From: Oxytricha trifallax
Lineage: Eukaryota > Ciliophora > Spirotrichea > Sporadotrichida > Oxytrichidae
Direction: 5' to 3'
Length of the DNA: 64,000 nucleotides
Assembly: GCA_000711775.1 (NCBI GenBank)
Contig: ARYC01017027.1
Location: forward strand, 248,001 to 312,000
Within the stretch, counting starts at the first letter, position 1. The number at the start of each line of letters is the position of its first letter. Made by a program: the position numbers and the translations under genes. The notes under the pieces were generated by a model. It ran no database searches, was not told where the DNA came from, and saw only the letters and a list, made by a program, of their open reading frames with translations. Below are positions 1-11,373 of the stretch, one piece after another.

Positions 1-495
1 ATATTAAGTGATAGAATTATAATAAATTAAATTTTATAATAAAAACTAAACAAATTTAGCAATAAAAGTTAGTTTTAAAAATGTGTTTGATTTACTTTCA
101 AGTTCTTCAATATCTGTTCTGTCTAGTTTTGACTTCATCTTGGCTTCAATGTCCAGGTGCAACTTAAAGAAATCCTCCCTCATTTTTTTGTTCTCTATGG
201 CAATATAATCTCTCATCTTTTCGAGAGCATCAACCACAAGTGAGGTATCAAATCCTCCACCACCCTTTCCATCTTTGCCCTTGCTCTTACTCTCAAAGTT
301 AACTGGTATATTTAAGATTGCTTTCTTTTCGTTGTGCACTTTGTACAGCTCATCCAGTTTTTCATGAATTTCTTCCATTCTCTAGTTTATCCTTTGCACT
401 TCTGTCCTCAATTAGTCCTGAATATCATCTAAACCGTATTTAAATTGGGATTATCCTTGTCTTAGGAATTCAAACTCTGACTTCTATTTGTTCAT
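1..495 (-). CDS. Partial coiled-coil protein gene (runs off left edge)
   Basis: Unrecognised protein read on the minus strand from an ATG at 495, the first ATG after an in-frame TGA near 520. Reading TAA/TAG as Gln gives an open frame to about residue 140. It is rich in Glu, Lys, Gln and Leu, with heptad-like spacing that suggests a coiled coil. A Lys/Gly-rich stretch including GKDGKGGGG lies in the middle. At about 98-105 the frame passes a GTAAATC that is probably an intron donor, and the remaining downstream translation looks non-coding. The gene starts only 73 bases from the end of the Nudix gene on the same strand. No family is assigned; a cytoskeletal or ciliary coiled-coil role is only a guess. 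Confidence 0.55.
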
Positions 496-568
496 TTCAT
501 AATTGCAAGTATCTATTAATCACTGAATAAATTCTTGAATAGATTAACAATATATAGTAACAATAATG

Positions 569-1129
569 TCACCACTAATATTTATTTGAAATGAAATGGT
601 TAATGATATCTCTATGATCAAAAGCCAATTTATAATAGTTGTCAGTGTTCATCCACACTTCCCTGAGATTGTACCACTTGGCAGTTGCAGCATCATCTCC
701 AGCAGTCACTTATACATCACTTTTAACTTCCACTTCATAGACTATAGACACTATATGCTTCCTGGGATCTCTATCAGGCTTACCAGCCACTGTCACTAAT
801 TTAGGTTTCCCAATTGTTTCTGATATCCCACATTCCTCATGTAATTCTCTCAAACATGCATCAGCTGGATCTTCGTTATAGTCCACAAATCCACCTGGAA
901 AAGCAAGACAATCCTTAAAAGGATCACGAAGTCGAGTTATTAACAAAATTTCTTAAGGATATTTCAAATTTTATGATTATATTGTTGTATTTCTTATGAC
1001 TATTGCATCAGTAGCTAAATTAGGCACCTTATACACTTTTTCTTACGAATTTAAAGTATATTGACTACTGAAATGATTCCCTATTACTTTAAGAATACTT
1101 TTGGTTTATCTTTAACAGATTTATTTCAT
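569..1129 (-). CDS. Nudix hydrolase
   Basis: An intronless 186-residue protein ending at TGA. It carries a complete Nudix box G-x5-E-x7-R-E-x2-E-E-x-G: G80, E86, R94, E95, E98, E99, G101. Nudix enzymes hydrolyse nucleoside diphosphate-X compounds such as sugar nucleotides, NADH, ADP-ribose or oxidised nucleotides, using Mg2+ held by the box glutamates. The strand before the box (residues 60-70) and the following beta segments with VTVAGKPDRDPR and a C-terminal AKWYNL motif resemble the ADP-ribose pyrophosphatase branch, but the substrate cannot be fixed. The ATG at 1129 is chosen as the most upstream one that keeps the family's N-terminal strand. Two in-frame TAA/TAG codons fall inside conserved sequence, which supports the reassigned code. 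The frame is clean, with no IES or frameshift. Confidence 0.85.
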
Positions 1130-1271
1130 TTTATAAATTGAATTATAATACAATTAGTTTTTATTTATAGTTACTTCAAATTGAAATTCATTTAATGAAA
1201 CAAATTGAAAAAATTAAGGTAATTGAATGGATAAATTGGTATTGTTTAATCTTGTAAAATGATAAACTATA

Positions 1272-3421
1272 ATGGAAGCAACTTACAATTATTTCCAATT
1301 ATTTAACAGCAAACTTAGCCTAGAAATTTATTGGATTCTCGTCAATCTTCTTAAGGTAGTTTGAAAGTAAGAACTACCATTAATAACATTGAAATTTAGA
1401 TAGAGAGGCAAGTGAAAAATAATGTCTAAGGTAAACCTGTTGCAAACAAAGGCAACAATAATTTTAATCACAGTCCTTCTATGTTTTATCAGCAATAATC
1501 AAGAGATGCTTTACTTCAAAATAATTAAAATGCACGGATTATCAATGAATACTTGATTTTAAGTAAATTAGGGTCAGGAAGCTTTGGAGTTATTTACAAA
1601 GTGAGAAGGAAAAGTAAATACATCCAATTATTTATGTTCACTTTTTAGGTGATAATGGTATTTATGTAATGAAAGAGATAGAGATAGAAGATGATAGTAA
1701 TTTTAAGAATTCTCTATAAGAAATGAATCTTCTTAAGTCGTTGTCACATCAACACATTGTCAAATATGTGGATTCCTTCACAAGAGAACAAAATTTCTAC
1801 ATAATAATGGAGTACTGCGAAAAGGGCGACTTGTGTGAGTATATTTCTCGATTTGGTGTAAACTTAGATATTCCTGAAGGAAGAATTTGGAAGATAATCA
1901 TATAGATGTTGCTTGCTTTAGAATACATTCATAACAATGGAATCATTCATTCTGATTTAAAGCCATAAAATATCTCTGTTATATTATATTATCTTACTAA
2001 CAGGAAAAGACCAAGATATTAGATTAGCTGATTTTGGAATAAGCTAGATTTTGACAAAGAATTACCTCTATTCCCATAGTTAAGTTGGAACTTTATACTA
2101 CTGTTCTCCAGAAATGTGCAAAGGACTCGCATTCAATTAGAAAACAGATATTTGGGCACTAGGCTGTATTATATATGAGCTGTGCACAAGAAGATGAGCT
2201 TATGATGGTGTTAGTGATGAAAATTTGAAAGGTAAAATATTTAACTTCTAGCATCCTCATATCTCTGTTGAGAAATACTCTGGGGATATTGTGGCAATCT
2301 ACAATTTGTGCATGAGTAAAGATCAAGAAAGTTGACCCTCTGCAAAGCAGCTACTTAACCACTCGATCATCAAAGTAAAAGCTAAAATGCTGAATATCTT
2401 TATTGGTAAACATTAGGTCCATAGCACAATTCAATAAGACTCGGATTTGGGTATGTTTACAGAATAAATCAAGCTCTTTGGAGCAAGGAAGTAATCCCAT
2501 TACAAAAACATGATTAAAACTAATATCAACGATTATCTTCTGGATGAAAGTATCAATAGTACTATGCTAAACAAGAGTGAGAGAAGAGGGGAGAGTAAGA
2601 AAATGAATGACAGTAAACTTATCATAGAGAATCAAAAATAAGAACGCAGGAACATCATGATCAATAATGTTCAGTAGGCTTATTTTTAAAAGCAACAAAA
2701 TAATAACTAAGAATTTTATAAAGACATTTTAAAGAAAAGAAAGTATTAAAGGGTAGATATTGACAGACTTTCCCCAATTAAATCTGCTCATTTGCCAAAT
2801 AATGAAGTTAAGAATAGCTAAAGCTCTCTACTAAAGCTTATTAATAATAAATATCAAATGTCTAGTATGGCTTTGAATAAAGAAAGAGATTTAAGGTTTA
2901 AAGCAACAACCATTCTCTAAAGCTAAAACTTACATCACTAATAGAAGCAGTTTCAAGAATTCTTAAATGAATAGGTGATTGATAATAAACCTCTTTAATC
3001 AGATGCTATCATTAATAGTGGATAGCCTACTTAGACTAATAATTCAAGAATAAATAATAAATTTAGCTTAAGACAAAGATAAGGCGCTTTATAAGCCGAG
3101 GAGGATAGCAAAACTCACAGAGAGAATGATAGAGACTTTAATATGGTAAACTAAAATAACTATACCAACATTGAGCTGAGGAATCTAGCAAATAAATCAT
3201 CAAAATTAGGGAATAACATAGTGATATAGCCTCATTTGAGTGGAGAAACTACTCCATCATAATACGTTAGCATGAACTAACCAAAAATGAAGTTATACCT
3301 GAGGAAAATGAATTAATCAAGGCAATCTAATGTGCTAAGATCTGAAAACAATTCCCCTTCTAGCAATTACAGAAGAGAACTTTTAAGAGCTCTCAGCAAA
3401 TAAAAAATTGTTTCTCAATGA
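1272..3421 (+). CDS. NEK-like Ser/Thr protein kinase (carries an IES and an in-frame TGA)
   Basis: The kinase domain contains the Gly-rich loop LGSGSFGVIY, the VAIK-type lysine in YVMKEIE, the catalytic loop HSDLKPQN, DFG (ADFGIS), and APE as SPE. The order and loop style (VGTLYYCSPE, TDIWALGCIIYELC) fit NIMA-related kinases, which in ciliates act at basal bodies and cilia. About 350 Gln/Asn-rich residues follow. Predicted introns are 1356-1399 (44 nt) and 1614-1648 (35 nt). The frame is lost inside the catalytic loop unless a 19-bp segment (1971-1989) between TATCT repeats is removed, which looks like an IES. At 2333-2335 a TGA replaces the subdomain XI arginine expected before PSA; the frame stays open for 360 codons afterwards. 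The start at 1272 depends on the first intron being real. Confidence 0.72.
1971..1989 (+). other. 19-bp internal eliminated sequence with TATCT pointer
   Basis: TATCT occurs at 1971-1975 and again at 1990-1994, flanking AT-rich sequence. Deleting one repeat plus the intervening bases (19 bp, not a multiple of three) turns a broken frame into KPQN-ILLTGKDQD, the normal NEK catalytic loop running into the DFG segment. Reading the stretch as an intron (GTTATA..ACAG, 26 nt) leaves the wrong frame. Short pointer-flanked inserts of this size are typical of germline genes in stichotrichs. Confidence 0.68.
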
Positions 3422-3599
3422 TTTCAAATTACCAATGAATTTTAAGATTTCACTTATTAAAGTTTGTGTTTAAATTAATTATTGATAGAAGAGCTGATCT
3501 AATTTATTTACAAGATTAATATTATTAAATTCAAAATATTAGACATTACAAATCACACAGCTTAATTTAAAAATTATTAATAATTAATAAACCATTAAT

Positions 3600-5611
3600 T
3601 ATTTAAACATATATTTTATTTAAGCTTTCTTTGACTTTTGAATCTCTTGCTTGTTTTAAGCATATTATTGTCTAAGCTAAGTGATTAGGTCAGTTTTAAG
3701 AAAATTTATTTTTTATGGTTGAGCTCCATTGTTTTCAGTCTTTGGACCGAAATCACTTGATTAATTCTCAATTTTCATTCTTTTTTGGTTTTGCTAAATA
3801 AGTTAATCACTATTAAAGTTTTTATCAAGGGATTGAGCGATAATTTGTGACTTTTGCTACACTATATGTGCACTAGAATGGTCAATCTCTTGGAATCTTC
3901 TTTTCTTGTGCAAATTAGATGGGATTTTCTCAGCCATCTATTCATAATTATTTTAGTTATCAAATAATCGCTTTGCTATTTGATCAATTTTCTTACTTTA
4001 ATCCCCTTGGCTATCTTCCTCATCACTGTGCAATAGTAGTTCATCATTTTGATCATCCTGGTCATGCTTTTTCTGATCAGATTACATTTTCTGGTCTGAT
4101 TTTTCTCTTAATTATTATCCACGAAGTGATTGTGCAGAAGTTGATTTGTCGAGTAATTCATGGTCTGATTGGGGGATATGTTCAACTTTTTCAAACAATT
4201 CAGAGCTTTCATTCAGTAATTTATCAAATTCGTCTCCTTATGGAGTAAGGGAAAGAGATATTTCTTTATTTGTAAATTTAGCACCCCTAGGTTTATTCCC
4301 ATTTTACTTTGACTTGAAAATGTTAGCATTAGCCTCTAAAAATCTCTTTTTGTTCATTTCTTTATTATTCACATTAAACCTTTCACTAAGATTATTATCT
4401 CCACAATCATACCCTGAAGACACTCCTACTTCTTTACTCTAGTTATGATCTTTATGCTCTTCTAGAAATTGTGACTTAAAACCTTAGTTAAATTGCGAAT
4501 TACCTGATTTTAAAGTATTTTAAATGGATTATGTAGCTTGACTATTATAGCTCAATACGTAGCCTTTCTTTGGATTTGAAAGTACAGGATTTTACAAGTT
4601 TTATTTGTCTCTTTTCACATAGCTTTTCAACAAATGGTGCTAAAATTGTAATCTCTTTTCTGAAACAGCTCTCTCAGGTACGTTAAAAACCAAATTTTTG
4701 GGCATCATAGCTTTTACAAATCTTTCAATCTCTCTATAGTTTGAATGACTGGAGTAGGGTACCTTAAAGTAGTAAGGGAGATTTCTGTTGTATTTATCAT
4801 TCCAACCGGTCATAATAATGAAAATTGTTGGTTCTTCTTCATTGCACTTCTCAATGTCAAACTTCTTCAATTCCCTAATAGACTTAATGTGTATCCATCC
4901 TTATTTTTCATCAGTTGTGAACAAGTCAGGCCTTAAATCCATAATGCTAAGCTTTCTAAATCTATCTTCATCTACAACAACTAATGTTTCAAAATCTTAA
5001 GCAAGGTTAACAAAAACTTCTTCTTTTCCAAGATTATAAGAGAACAAGAAAATTCTGTGATCCTTGTGAGATTTTATTGTGTCTGTAAGGGATTTATAAG
5101 CTTCCTCTCTAGAAGGAAAATCGTACTCAGGGTCTGCAAAAGTGTTGTCAAGGAACAAGTAGTCTATATCAACTGAGATTTGTTTCATTTGGGGATTTCT
5201 CTTGGATGGCGGGAAAAGTATTTCATTATCGAACATTTATTCTGAGAAGCGAAAATCACCGGTATGAAAAACTGTTCCCATCTTACCTCGGAATAGGAAC
5301 ATAACTGCCCCGGGACAATGAAAAGCATCCATCATCATGACGGAAACTCCCTCCTTTTTTGAGTCATCTAGATATAGCCAATGTTCTTCATCCATTTCTA
5401 GTTCTATAACATAGTCTTTCAAATGGGGAAACCTGTCCACGATCAGGATCTTTGAAATGTGTGATGTGTAAATTTTTCCATAATTCCAAGAAGGGGTTAA
5501 ACCTTTTATATGATCTTCATGGCAATGAGATAAGAAAAATATGTACGAAGTCAAGTCATTCTTCATAAATTCAAAATTGTCTACTCTAATGTTCGAGTGG
5601 GGTATAATTTA
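3600..5611 (-). CDS. SNM1/Artemis-family metallo-beta-lactamase nuclease
   Basis: The N-terminal metallo-beta-lactamase fold shows the metal motif SHCHEDH (near 5520-5540) and FHTGDFR. A beta-CASP region follows (VDIDYLFLDNTFADPEY), then a DRMBL-type segment (VPYSSHSNYREIERFVKAMMPKNL). This order is that of SNM1A, SNM1B/Apollo and Artemis, 5' exonucleases and hairpin-opening nucleases used in cross-link repair, telomere processing and end joining. The conserved start IRVDNFEF lies upstream of the internal ATG at 5566, so the true start is at or above 5611 and was not found; it may sit behind an intron or IES. The C-terminal 350 residues are Gln/Asp/Ser-rich. No in-frame TGA was met down to about 3600, so the 3' end is unresolved. 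Confidence 0.8.
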
Positions 5612-5834
5612 TATATAAGCAAGTTTAAAAATTAATAATTAAATTATATGAGACTCATCTGTAGTTCTGTTTATATTTAAAAATATGATAATAATTAATA
5701 TTAAAAGCTTGCTTTTATACATATTCTTATACATTTGAGAAAATACTATTAAATATTTTGAATTAATTAAATGTAATGAAATTATAGAAGATTTTATGTT
5801 ATTAAAATCTAATGATTAACTTCATTCAATTTAC
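5612..5834. other. AT-rich gap, possible intron or IES
   Basis: Very AT-rich with no convincing frame. It separates the SNM1 reading frame from a minus-strand exon-like segment. It could be a long intron or an IES at the 5' end of the SNM1 gene, or plain intergenic DNA. Confidence 0.3.
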
Positions 5835-6064
5835 CTTTAATGACGAGTGAATTGTAAATCTGGCTTATATATCTTAATTATCTTTGCTAGTTTAGACTCT
5901 AAAATGAAAGGACTTTTATTGAGGGCTTCCTAAATCTAGATTAAGTCTATATGCTCTATGTGAAGACCATGAGCTTAAAATAATATTAACTTTGATAAAT
6001 CTATCTCTTGCTTTGAATTTTGAAAATTAATCTCCTTTGTTGTTGGAGTAATGATGGGCACCAT
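5835..6064 (-). CDS. Exon-like minus-strand segment upstream of the SNM1 gene
   Basis: An ATG at 6064 opens about 76 codons (starting MVPIITPTTKEINF) that use TAA/TAG as Gln and end at a GTAAATTG donor. It could be the first exon of the SNM1 gene or a separate small gene. Nothing in it is recognised. From 6065 to about 6660 the sequence is almost pure A/T, with no frame I can support. Confidence 0.35.
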
Positions 6065-6666
6065 CAATTTATAAAACAAGAGTATACCTTATAAATATTT
6101 AAAATAAATAACTAAAAAATTGTCTTATAATTAATAGTAATAATTTATAATTTAAAAACAGTATATAAACAAGTATTACAATATTGAGATATATTTATTT
6201 AAAATTAATATATTATTTTTTATAAAAAAAGAAATTTATATTAAAAATAATGAAAAAAAATGAAGCGAGTTTTGCTTTATTGAATTAATTAAAAAAATAT
6301 TATTTCTCAAGAAGCTTTTCAAAAATGAACTATCTAGATAATTATTTCAAGAATTATAAAAATATATTAAAATATTTTGTTACTTTAAACATTTTTTTTT
6401 TGTGTTTAATACATCATTTTATTTTTAGTTTAGAAATTAATGAATTTATTATAAATTGATTATTTATTTAAATAATTTTCACAACCATCAATTTCAATTG
6501 CAAGTTTTAGTTCTGGAAGGAAAATGTCTAGGTAGTATAAAACAGTAAAATTAAATATCTTATTATAATATAATATTAATATGGCCCCACTTCATACTCT
6601 TACAATATCTGAAGGCCGTCTTTACTACCTACTTTTTCTAAAACTCCCAAAATCATCTTTTGCCCA

Positions 6667-8729
6667 TCACTCATAAATATAAATAAATTCACTGACTATT
6701 AAATCTCTAGTTGAATTTTGAATGTAAGGTTTCAATTTCACAATTAATTTTTGGATGCGATCTTCATATTCTTGTAGCTACTCCTTATTTCCCAAAGTCA
6801 TCAAGTGAGACAGACTTAGATAAAGTAATCTAATGTCATACAGACTTAACTTCTAATCTAGTTTCTCAATTATTTCTAAATATTTTACAATTAAATAGTA
6901 GGAATGGGGACTTACCTAATTCTTCTAAGATTAATTCCTTAAAAACTTATTTAATTAATTTAAAATCTGTAAAGAACATCATATAATTATAATATAAACT
7001 GAAAAGGCTAAATCGTATTACCCTTCAAAGATGAGTGTATAAAGAAAATAATTTCTTCTATGAAAACTGTCATTTTTATTCAATAGACTTTGCAATAATT
7101 AATTTAATTAATATAAAATAAGTTCCTTGTCTAAATGGGAATATGGTTTAGATATTAATAATTACCTTTTCAGTTAACTCTCCACTATAAACATAAAGTA
7201 TATAATTTAAATAAATTACGATTGTATCTTGGAAGTCAAGTAGTCCATTATATATTTTTAATATCTGATTCAATAAGTAATCTTTTCCATACATTTTAAT
7301 GAGATCATCTGAATTTAAATAAAATATGAAAATTAATGCTTCTCATTATTAAATTTTAAAATCAATTGAATCAATCAAATCTTTAATTAAAAGCTTACAA
7401 ATTCACATGCATACGTATTTAAACAATGCAAAAGACTTTTTCAAATTATTTTTATTTATAAATATACTTTTGTATTAGATTATCAATTCATATTACAAAT
7501 TTCTTGTATTTATTCAAGAAATTAAAATGATAATTTAATAAAGTTTTAATTACTAATCATAAAAGTAATAAATTATATGTAACTTAAATTATAGTAAATT
7601 TAATTAAAAATATATTTAAAGCTTAAGGACTATTGATATTGTAAATAAAATATTATTTCATATGAGCAGATTCCTATTTTATTAAATTTCTACATATTTA
7701 CTCAATCATTTAAAATTAAAATTATTGAAATATAACTAAATTCTAGGAAATTAAAGCCTCTGTTTTTGTTTATAGCTTGCTTAGTATAGTTGAATTTATG
7801 CCTTTGTTAGGTTATCTTCCTACTGCGTAAACTATAATTGCTGCTTCATTCAATTAGATAGAATTGAAGTTATAATAAATTTAATAAAATGTTGTTGGTA
7901 GCATCATCTAACTTTGCCATAGTACTGTGGAAAAGCATTTGATTATGAAGACAATGATCTCCGAAAGATTATACAAGCAGCATCAAACACTATTTGTTAA
8001 TATTGCTAATAGATTACATAAGTATTTCCTCAATAAATATCATTGTGCTTGGAAGTTTTGTAAGATCCAATTGCTTCAAGTTATATGCAATTATTGCTGC
8101 ATCATTTCCTAGTCCGTTTTATCTCTCGTCTCTCATTAAATAGTTAAGCTTCTCTGGCAATTTGCTTGCGTATTCTTAACAAAACTATTGTAATTTTATC
8201 GACTCCTTGCTATTTAGCTTTTTACTGGAGTAAAATTTCTGCAAGGTTTGTAAATTAACAGCTACCCATCTAGATTGATACACTTTCATGTTCAATTGTA
8301 CTTTTAAAATCTTAATTGCTTTGTCAGTAACTTTTTGAATAAAATCTGGGCTGAAATTGAAATTAATTCAAGTAAATAATTTAAATGCTAGCATAGATAA
8401 GATAAACTATTAAAAGGCATAATATTCTTGAGTTCATCATTTTCCAGCTTGCTCAGAATGTGATTTTCAATTTTATTCCAATCTAATTAATACAAGTGTT
8501 TTTTTGCTGGCTAAACTTCTTGCAAGGCTCTTAATGCTAGCAATAAATGCTCAATTGGTAGTTTTTCAAAGTTTCTTTGAATGTATTATACAAGCAGCTC
8601 AGCAATTGGCTCGTCAATAAATTTGCTAATCCTTAAATTGTGAACTAAAAATGAGAATTGATTTGAGTATGTTTCAAAGATATTTTCCTTTATCAATTTT
8701 TCAATGCTTGTAATTAAAGTCGGATCCAT
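6667..8729 (-). CDS. Unrecognised helical protein, several introns
   Basis: A minus-strand gene read from ATG 8729 to TGA 6667. The first exon (8729 to about 8410) and a long second exon (about 8340-7870) encode Leu/Lys/Asn-rich helices with repeated motifs such as LLLALRALQE and LQTLQKFYSSK, suggesting an alpha-solenoid. An intron of about 55 nt ends at TTTCAG near 8345. The last exon encodes KLSLYDIRLLYLSLSHLM and ends in EFIYIYE. The middle (about 7000-7870) needs further introns or IESs that I could not place. An upstream frame from about 8880 may be a longer 5' end. No family is assigned. Confidence 0.45.
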
Positions 8730-9096
8730 CGATTTCTTTTTACTTTAAGAAGGATTTCTTTAAGACAGTTCGAGCAGATATTTCCCAAGAAAGTTTATAT
8801 TTTTAACTGTAAATCTTTCTGTCTTCGAAGAATAATGCCTCTGACTCGCTTAAAATATAGGCTATCTAAATAATAGTTACAGCTCATATTTTCTTTAAAG
8901 TCTTTAGTAAATATGTTTTTGCATTTTCTTTATTTATTTTTAAATTATTAATTGTGGCCTTTAATTGCTTTACATACACATATTCCTAAATCATAATGAG
9001 AGCATTTATATTAAGTGTTTATATATCTATAAAAATCCTTATTGTTTTAACTATTATTAAATTAGAAATATAGATCCAAGGTTAATACCAATTAGT

Positions 9097-10578
9097 ATGA
9101 ATTGCACAGTCACACTTGAATCTTAACTGAACTTTCAAACCAGCGACACCTTCGATTCCGGTGACCTGGACTAGCTAGAGATGGGGACCCTCGAGTATTT
9201 ATTTGACGCCCCACAGCTTTATAAGATGTAATACTGCATCAAAAGAGCTCATTATAGCTCAGTCTTGACTGAATACAAAGCAAGTCTCCTCAAGAAATCT
9301 ATAGAGTAAGAACCATCACTAACTCTTGACAAATTCCTTCATCGCCTAGACTTTAAATTGAAGGAATACCGAGAAACTAATAAGTCAAGAAAAGTTTCTT
9401 AAATAGAGGAGAAATAACTCACTTCACAACTCCCATCAATAAAGGTCTTCCTAGATAACGTTACAGAACGCCGCAGTCGCGTTAAATCTAACCCAAGACC
9501 TAAGGGTTCTCTCCTCACTTAACCAAGATTTTAATTAAGTACTAACTAAGAACTTAACTAAATTAATTAAAGACCAGGAAGGCCTTAAGATAAACAATCA
9601 TTATCCACTTCCAAAAAAGACCTTTAGTGACCAAGAGACACAAACAGAACCCACCAGTTCATCTCTCAACACCCATAGACCAGAACAACAAAATCCCATC
9701 TAAGATTTACAAACGAACTCTTAAAACTTAGATAAATAGAGCCATTTTCTCAATATTTCTAATAAGGGGTACTAAATACCCCTCCTAACCTTAACCTTAA
9801 CTCTAAGTCTTTCCTATTTAATAAGGAAGACTAGTCACTAACACAACATAAGGCAATAAAAAATCCAGCAAACTTGACCAAACCCTAAGCACAAAAAACA
9901 TAAAACAGTCCTTCAGAAAGACTCTAAAAAAGTCAAAGAACTAAACCAACTAAACAAAGCTAGATTTATGGCTCTTTATAGGAGGGCTGTCCAGAGTAGA
10001 CTACCATTTTGAAAAATCTATAAGTATTATTGAACATAAAATTCGACTTCTTATAACAGAAGCATATCAGAATTTCAAACAAGATCGGTAGCCCAAACAT
10101 AAATAAATCAGAAGGAGACCGTCAATTAATTAATAATAATAAATACTTAGAAAAATATTTAAAGAAAACCAAAAGCATCCACTATACTAAAACAGAGTCT
10201 CCTTCATTCAACTAAATAAACATGCTAAACGTGAATATCTACCAAAAATCAAATTAAAAAAAGAAAATTTGTTTTCCTCAGAGAAATGTGCTAAGTAACA
10301 CACAGCACATGTTTATGGAAAAAGCGGTATCAAGAAGCCAGTTTCTACTTGAATAGAATTAAAACTACTATATCCAAAAATCCAAGATTTCCAATATTCC
10401 TATAAGAACACAGAGAGCACACCGCAGATTGATGAAAAGAAAGAAAAATAATCAAAACATAAAGAAGAAACAAGAGTTGTTGAAGTAGATGCAGTTCAGT
10501 CAGAATCGCGAAATAGACACCTCATGGATATGCGTCAGAAAGTGAATAACCATTATAAAAGGGCTAGTCCCTTACACA
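9097..10578 (+). pseudogene. Degenerate coding stretch of unknown origin
   Basis: Base composition changes abruptly near 9090 to a C-rich plus strand. ATG 9097 opens 177 codons to TGA 9630, and the coding signal then continues in another frame (KTFSDQETQTEPTSSSLN) to about 9870. Further pieces follow in shifting frames: one from about 9945 to 10350, and a basic C-terminal part (RTQRAHRRLMKRKKNN) ending at a TGA near 10546. The pattern is one long protein with several frame breaks. Basic, Gln/Ser-rich content and isolation between genes and Element A suggest an old mobile-element protein, but no domain is recognised. Confidence 0.4.
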
Positions 10579-10600
10579 CACTAGCATATATATATATATA

Positions 10601-10700
10601 AACCCCAATACATATATGCGTGATAAATCTATAAGTTGGTATAGTGATGATTTAATATCGATAAATAGCGAAATTCCAAACTTCACAATTTAACTTATTA
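10601..10700 (+). repeat. Element A left terminal inverted repeat
   Basis: Nearly identical in reverse complement to 20926-21025, including the stretches GCGTGATAAAT, TATAGTGATGATTTAATATC and AAATTCCAAACTTCACA. Weaker similarity continues for another 80-100 bp. Confidence 0.88.
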
Positions 10701-10704
10701 TGAG

Positions 10705-11373
10705 AGGGCCAATTCAAGAGTCTTAGAAAGAGAGTCTTTAAGAATGCTGCTAATTGCAGTTTGAGTGTTCTAGTGATCATATATTGTTGAAAGTGTTCCT
10801 TATTCTATACTTAGTCCATATGTCCATAAAATCCAGTAGCTTTCCCAACTACTTTTTGTAAAAATTCAACTTTAGTATAAACCCCCCCTCTTATAGGGTC
10901 TAAAATCCAGTCTGAAGTCTAGAATCCAAAGCCAGTCTGGACCCCCTTCAACCATGACCTCGATTTTCGAAAACGAGTGCCTTTGCTTTCCATTCTACTT
11001 TCACTGCACATTTCTACTGGTTATATGTACGTTATGAACAGTATAGGGTTGAATTCGCCATTAGGCCCTCGGATTTTTCGATTTTTCCAAAAAGCCAATT
11101 TTCAATGAGGCCAGACTCGAAAAGCACTCAAAAGACCCATGGCGGGTCAGCCATTTCTTGCAAGCCTACTTTTTTCACCTTTATATGTTGGTATTAACAT
11201 AAGCAATGCATTTGAACTGGTTTGCGGGCTGTAGCTCTTTAAATCCACTGGATAAGTGAAGGAGAGAGGTTTTTCTTATAGTAAATTTGAAGAATCCAGT
11301 GGTATTTTTTAATAATCCACCTATTAAATTAAAAATCCAGTATATAATACTATAATCAAAACTTAAAAATACC
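10705..11373 (+). promoter_or_regulatory. 5' region of SecA-like gene with repeated ATCCAG motif
   Basis: No long frame is present. The hexamer ATCCAG occurs repeatedly (near 10829, 10902, 11283, 11334 and 11378) together with variants such as ATCCAAAG and ATCCACTGG. The matching region of the second copy (34.25-34.9 kb) also has several ATCCAG/CTGGAT motifs. It may hold the promoter and binding sites for an element protein. Confidence 0.4.

Noticed and set aside
1975..2002. The frame break in the NEK-like kinase as a normal intron (GTTATA..ACAG)
   Set aside because: Removing that segment leaves the wrong frame and breaks the DFG region; removal between the TATCT repeats restores it.
3919..4442. 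Plus-strand open frames of about 100 codons
   Set aside because: They are antisense shadows of the Gln-rich C-terminal part of the SNM1-family gene.
9140..9260. tRNA gene suggested by TTCGATTCCGG and ATAGCTCAGTC
   Set aside because: The two motifs are in the wrong order and spacing, no cloverleaf can be made, and the stretch is coding in an open frame.
9097..10578. Assignment as a LINE or other retrotransposon protein
   Set aside because: No reverse transcriptase, endonuclease or zinc-knuckle motif could be seen; left as unidentified.
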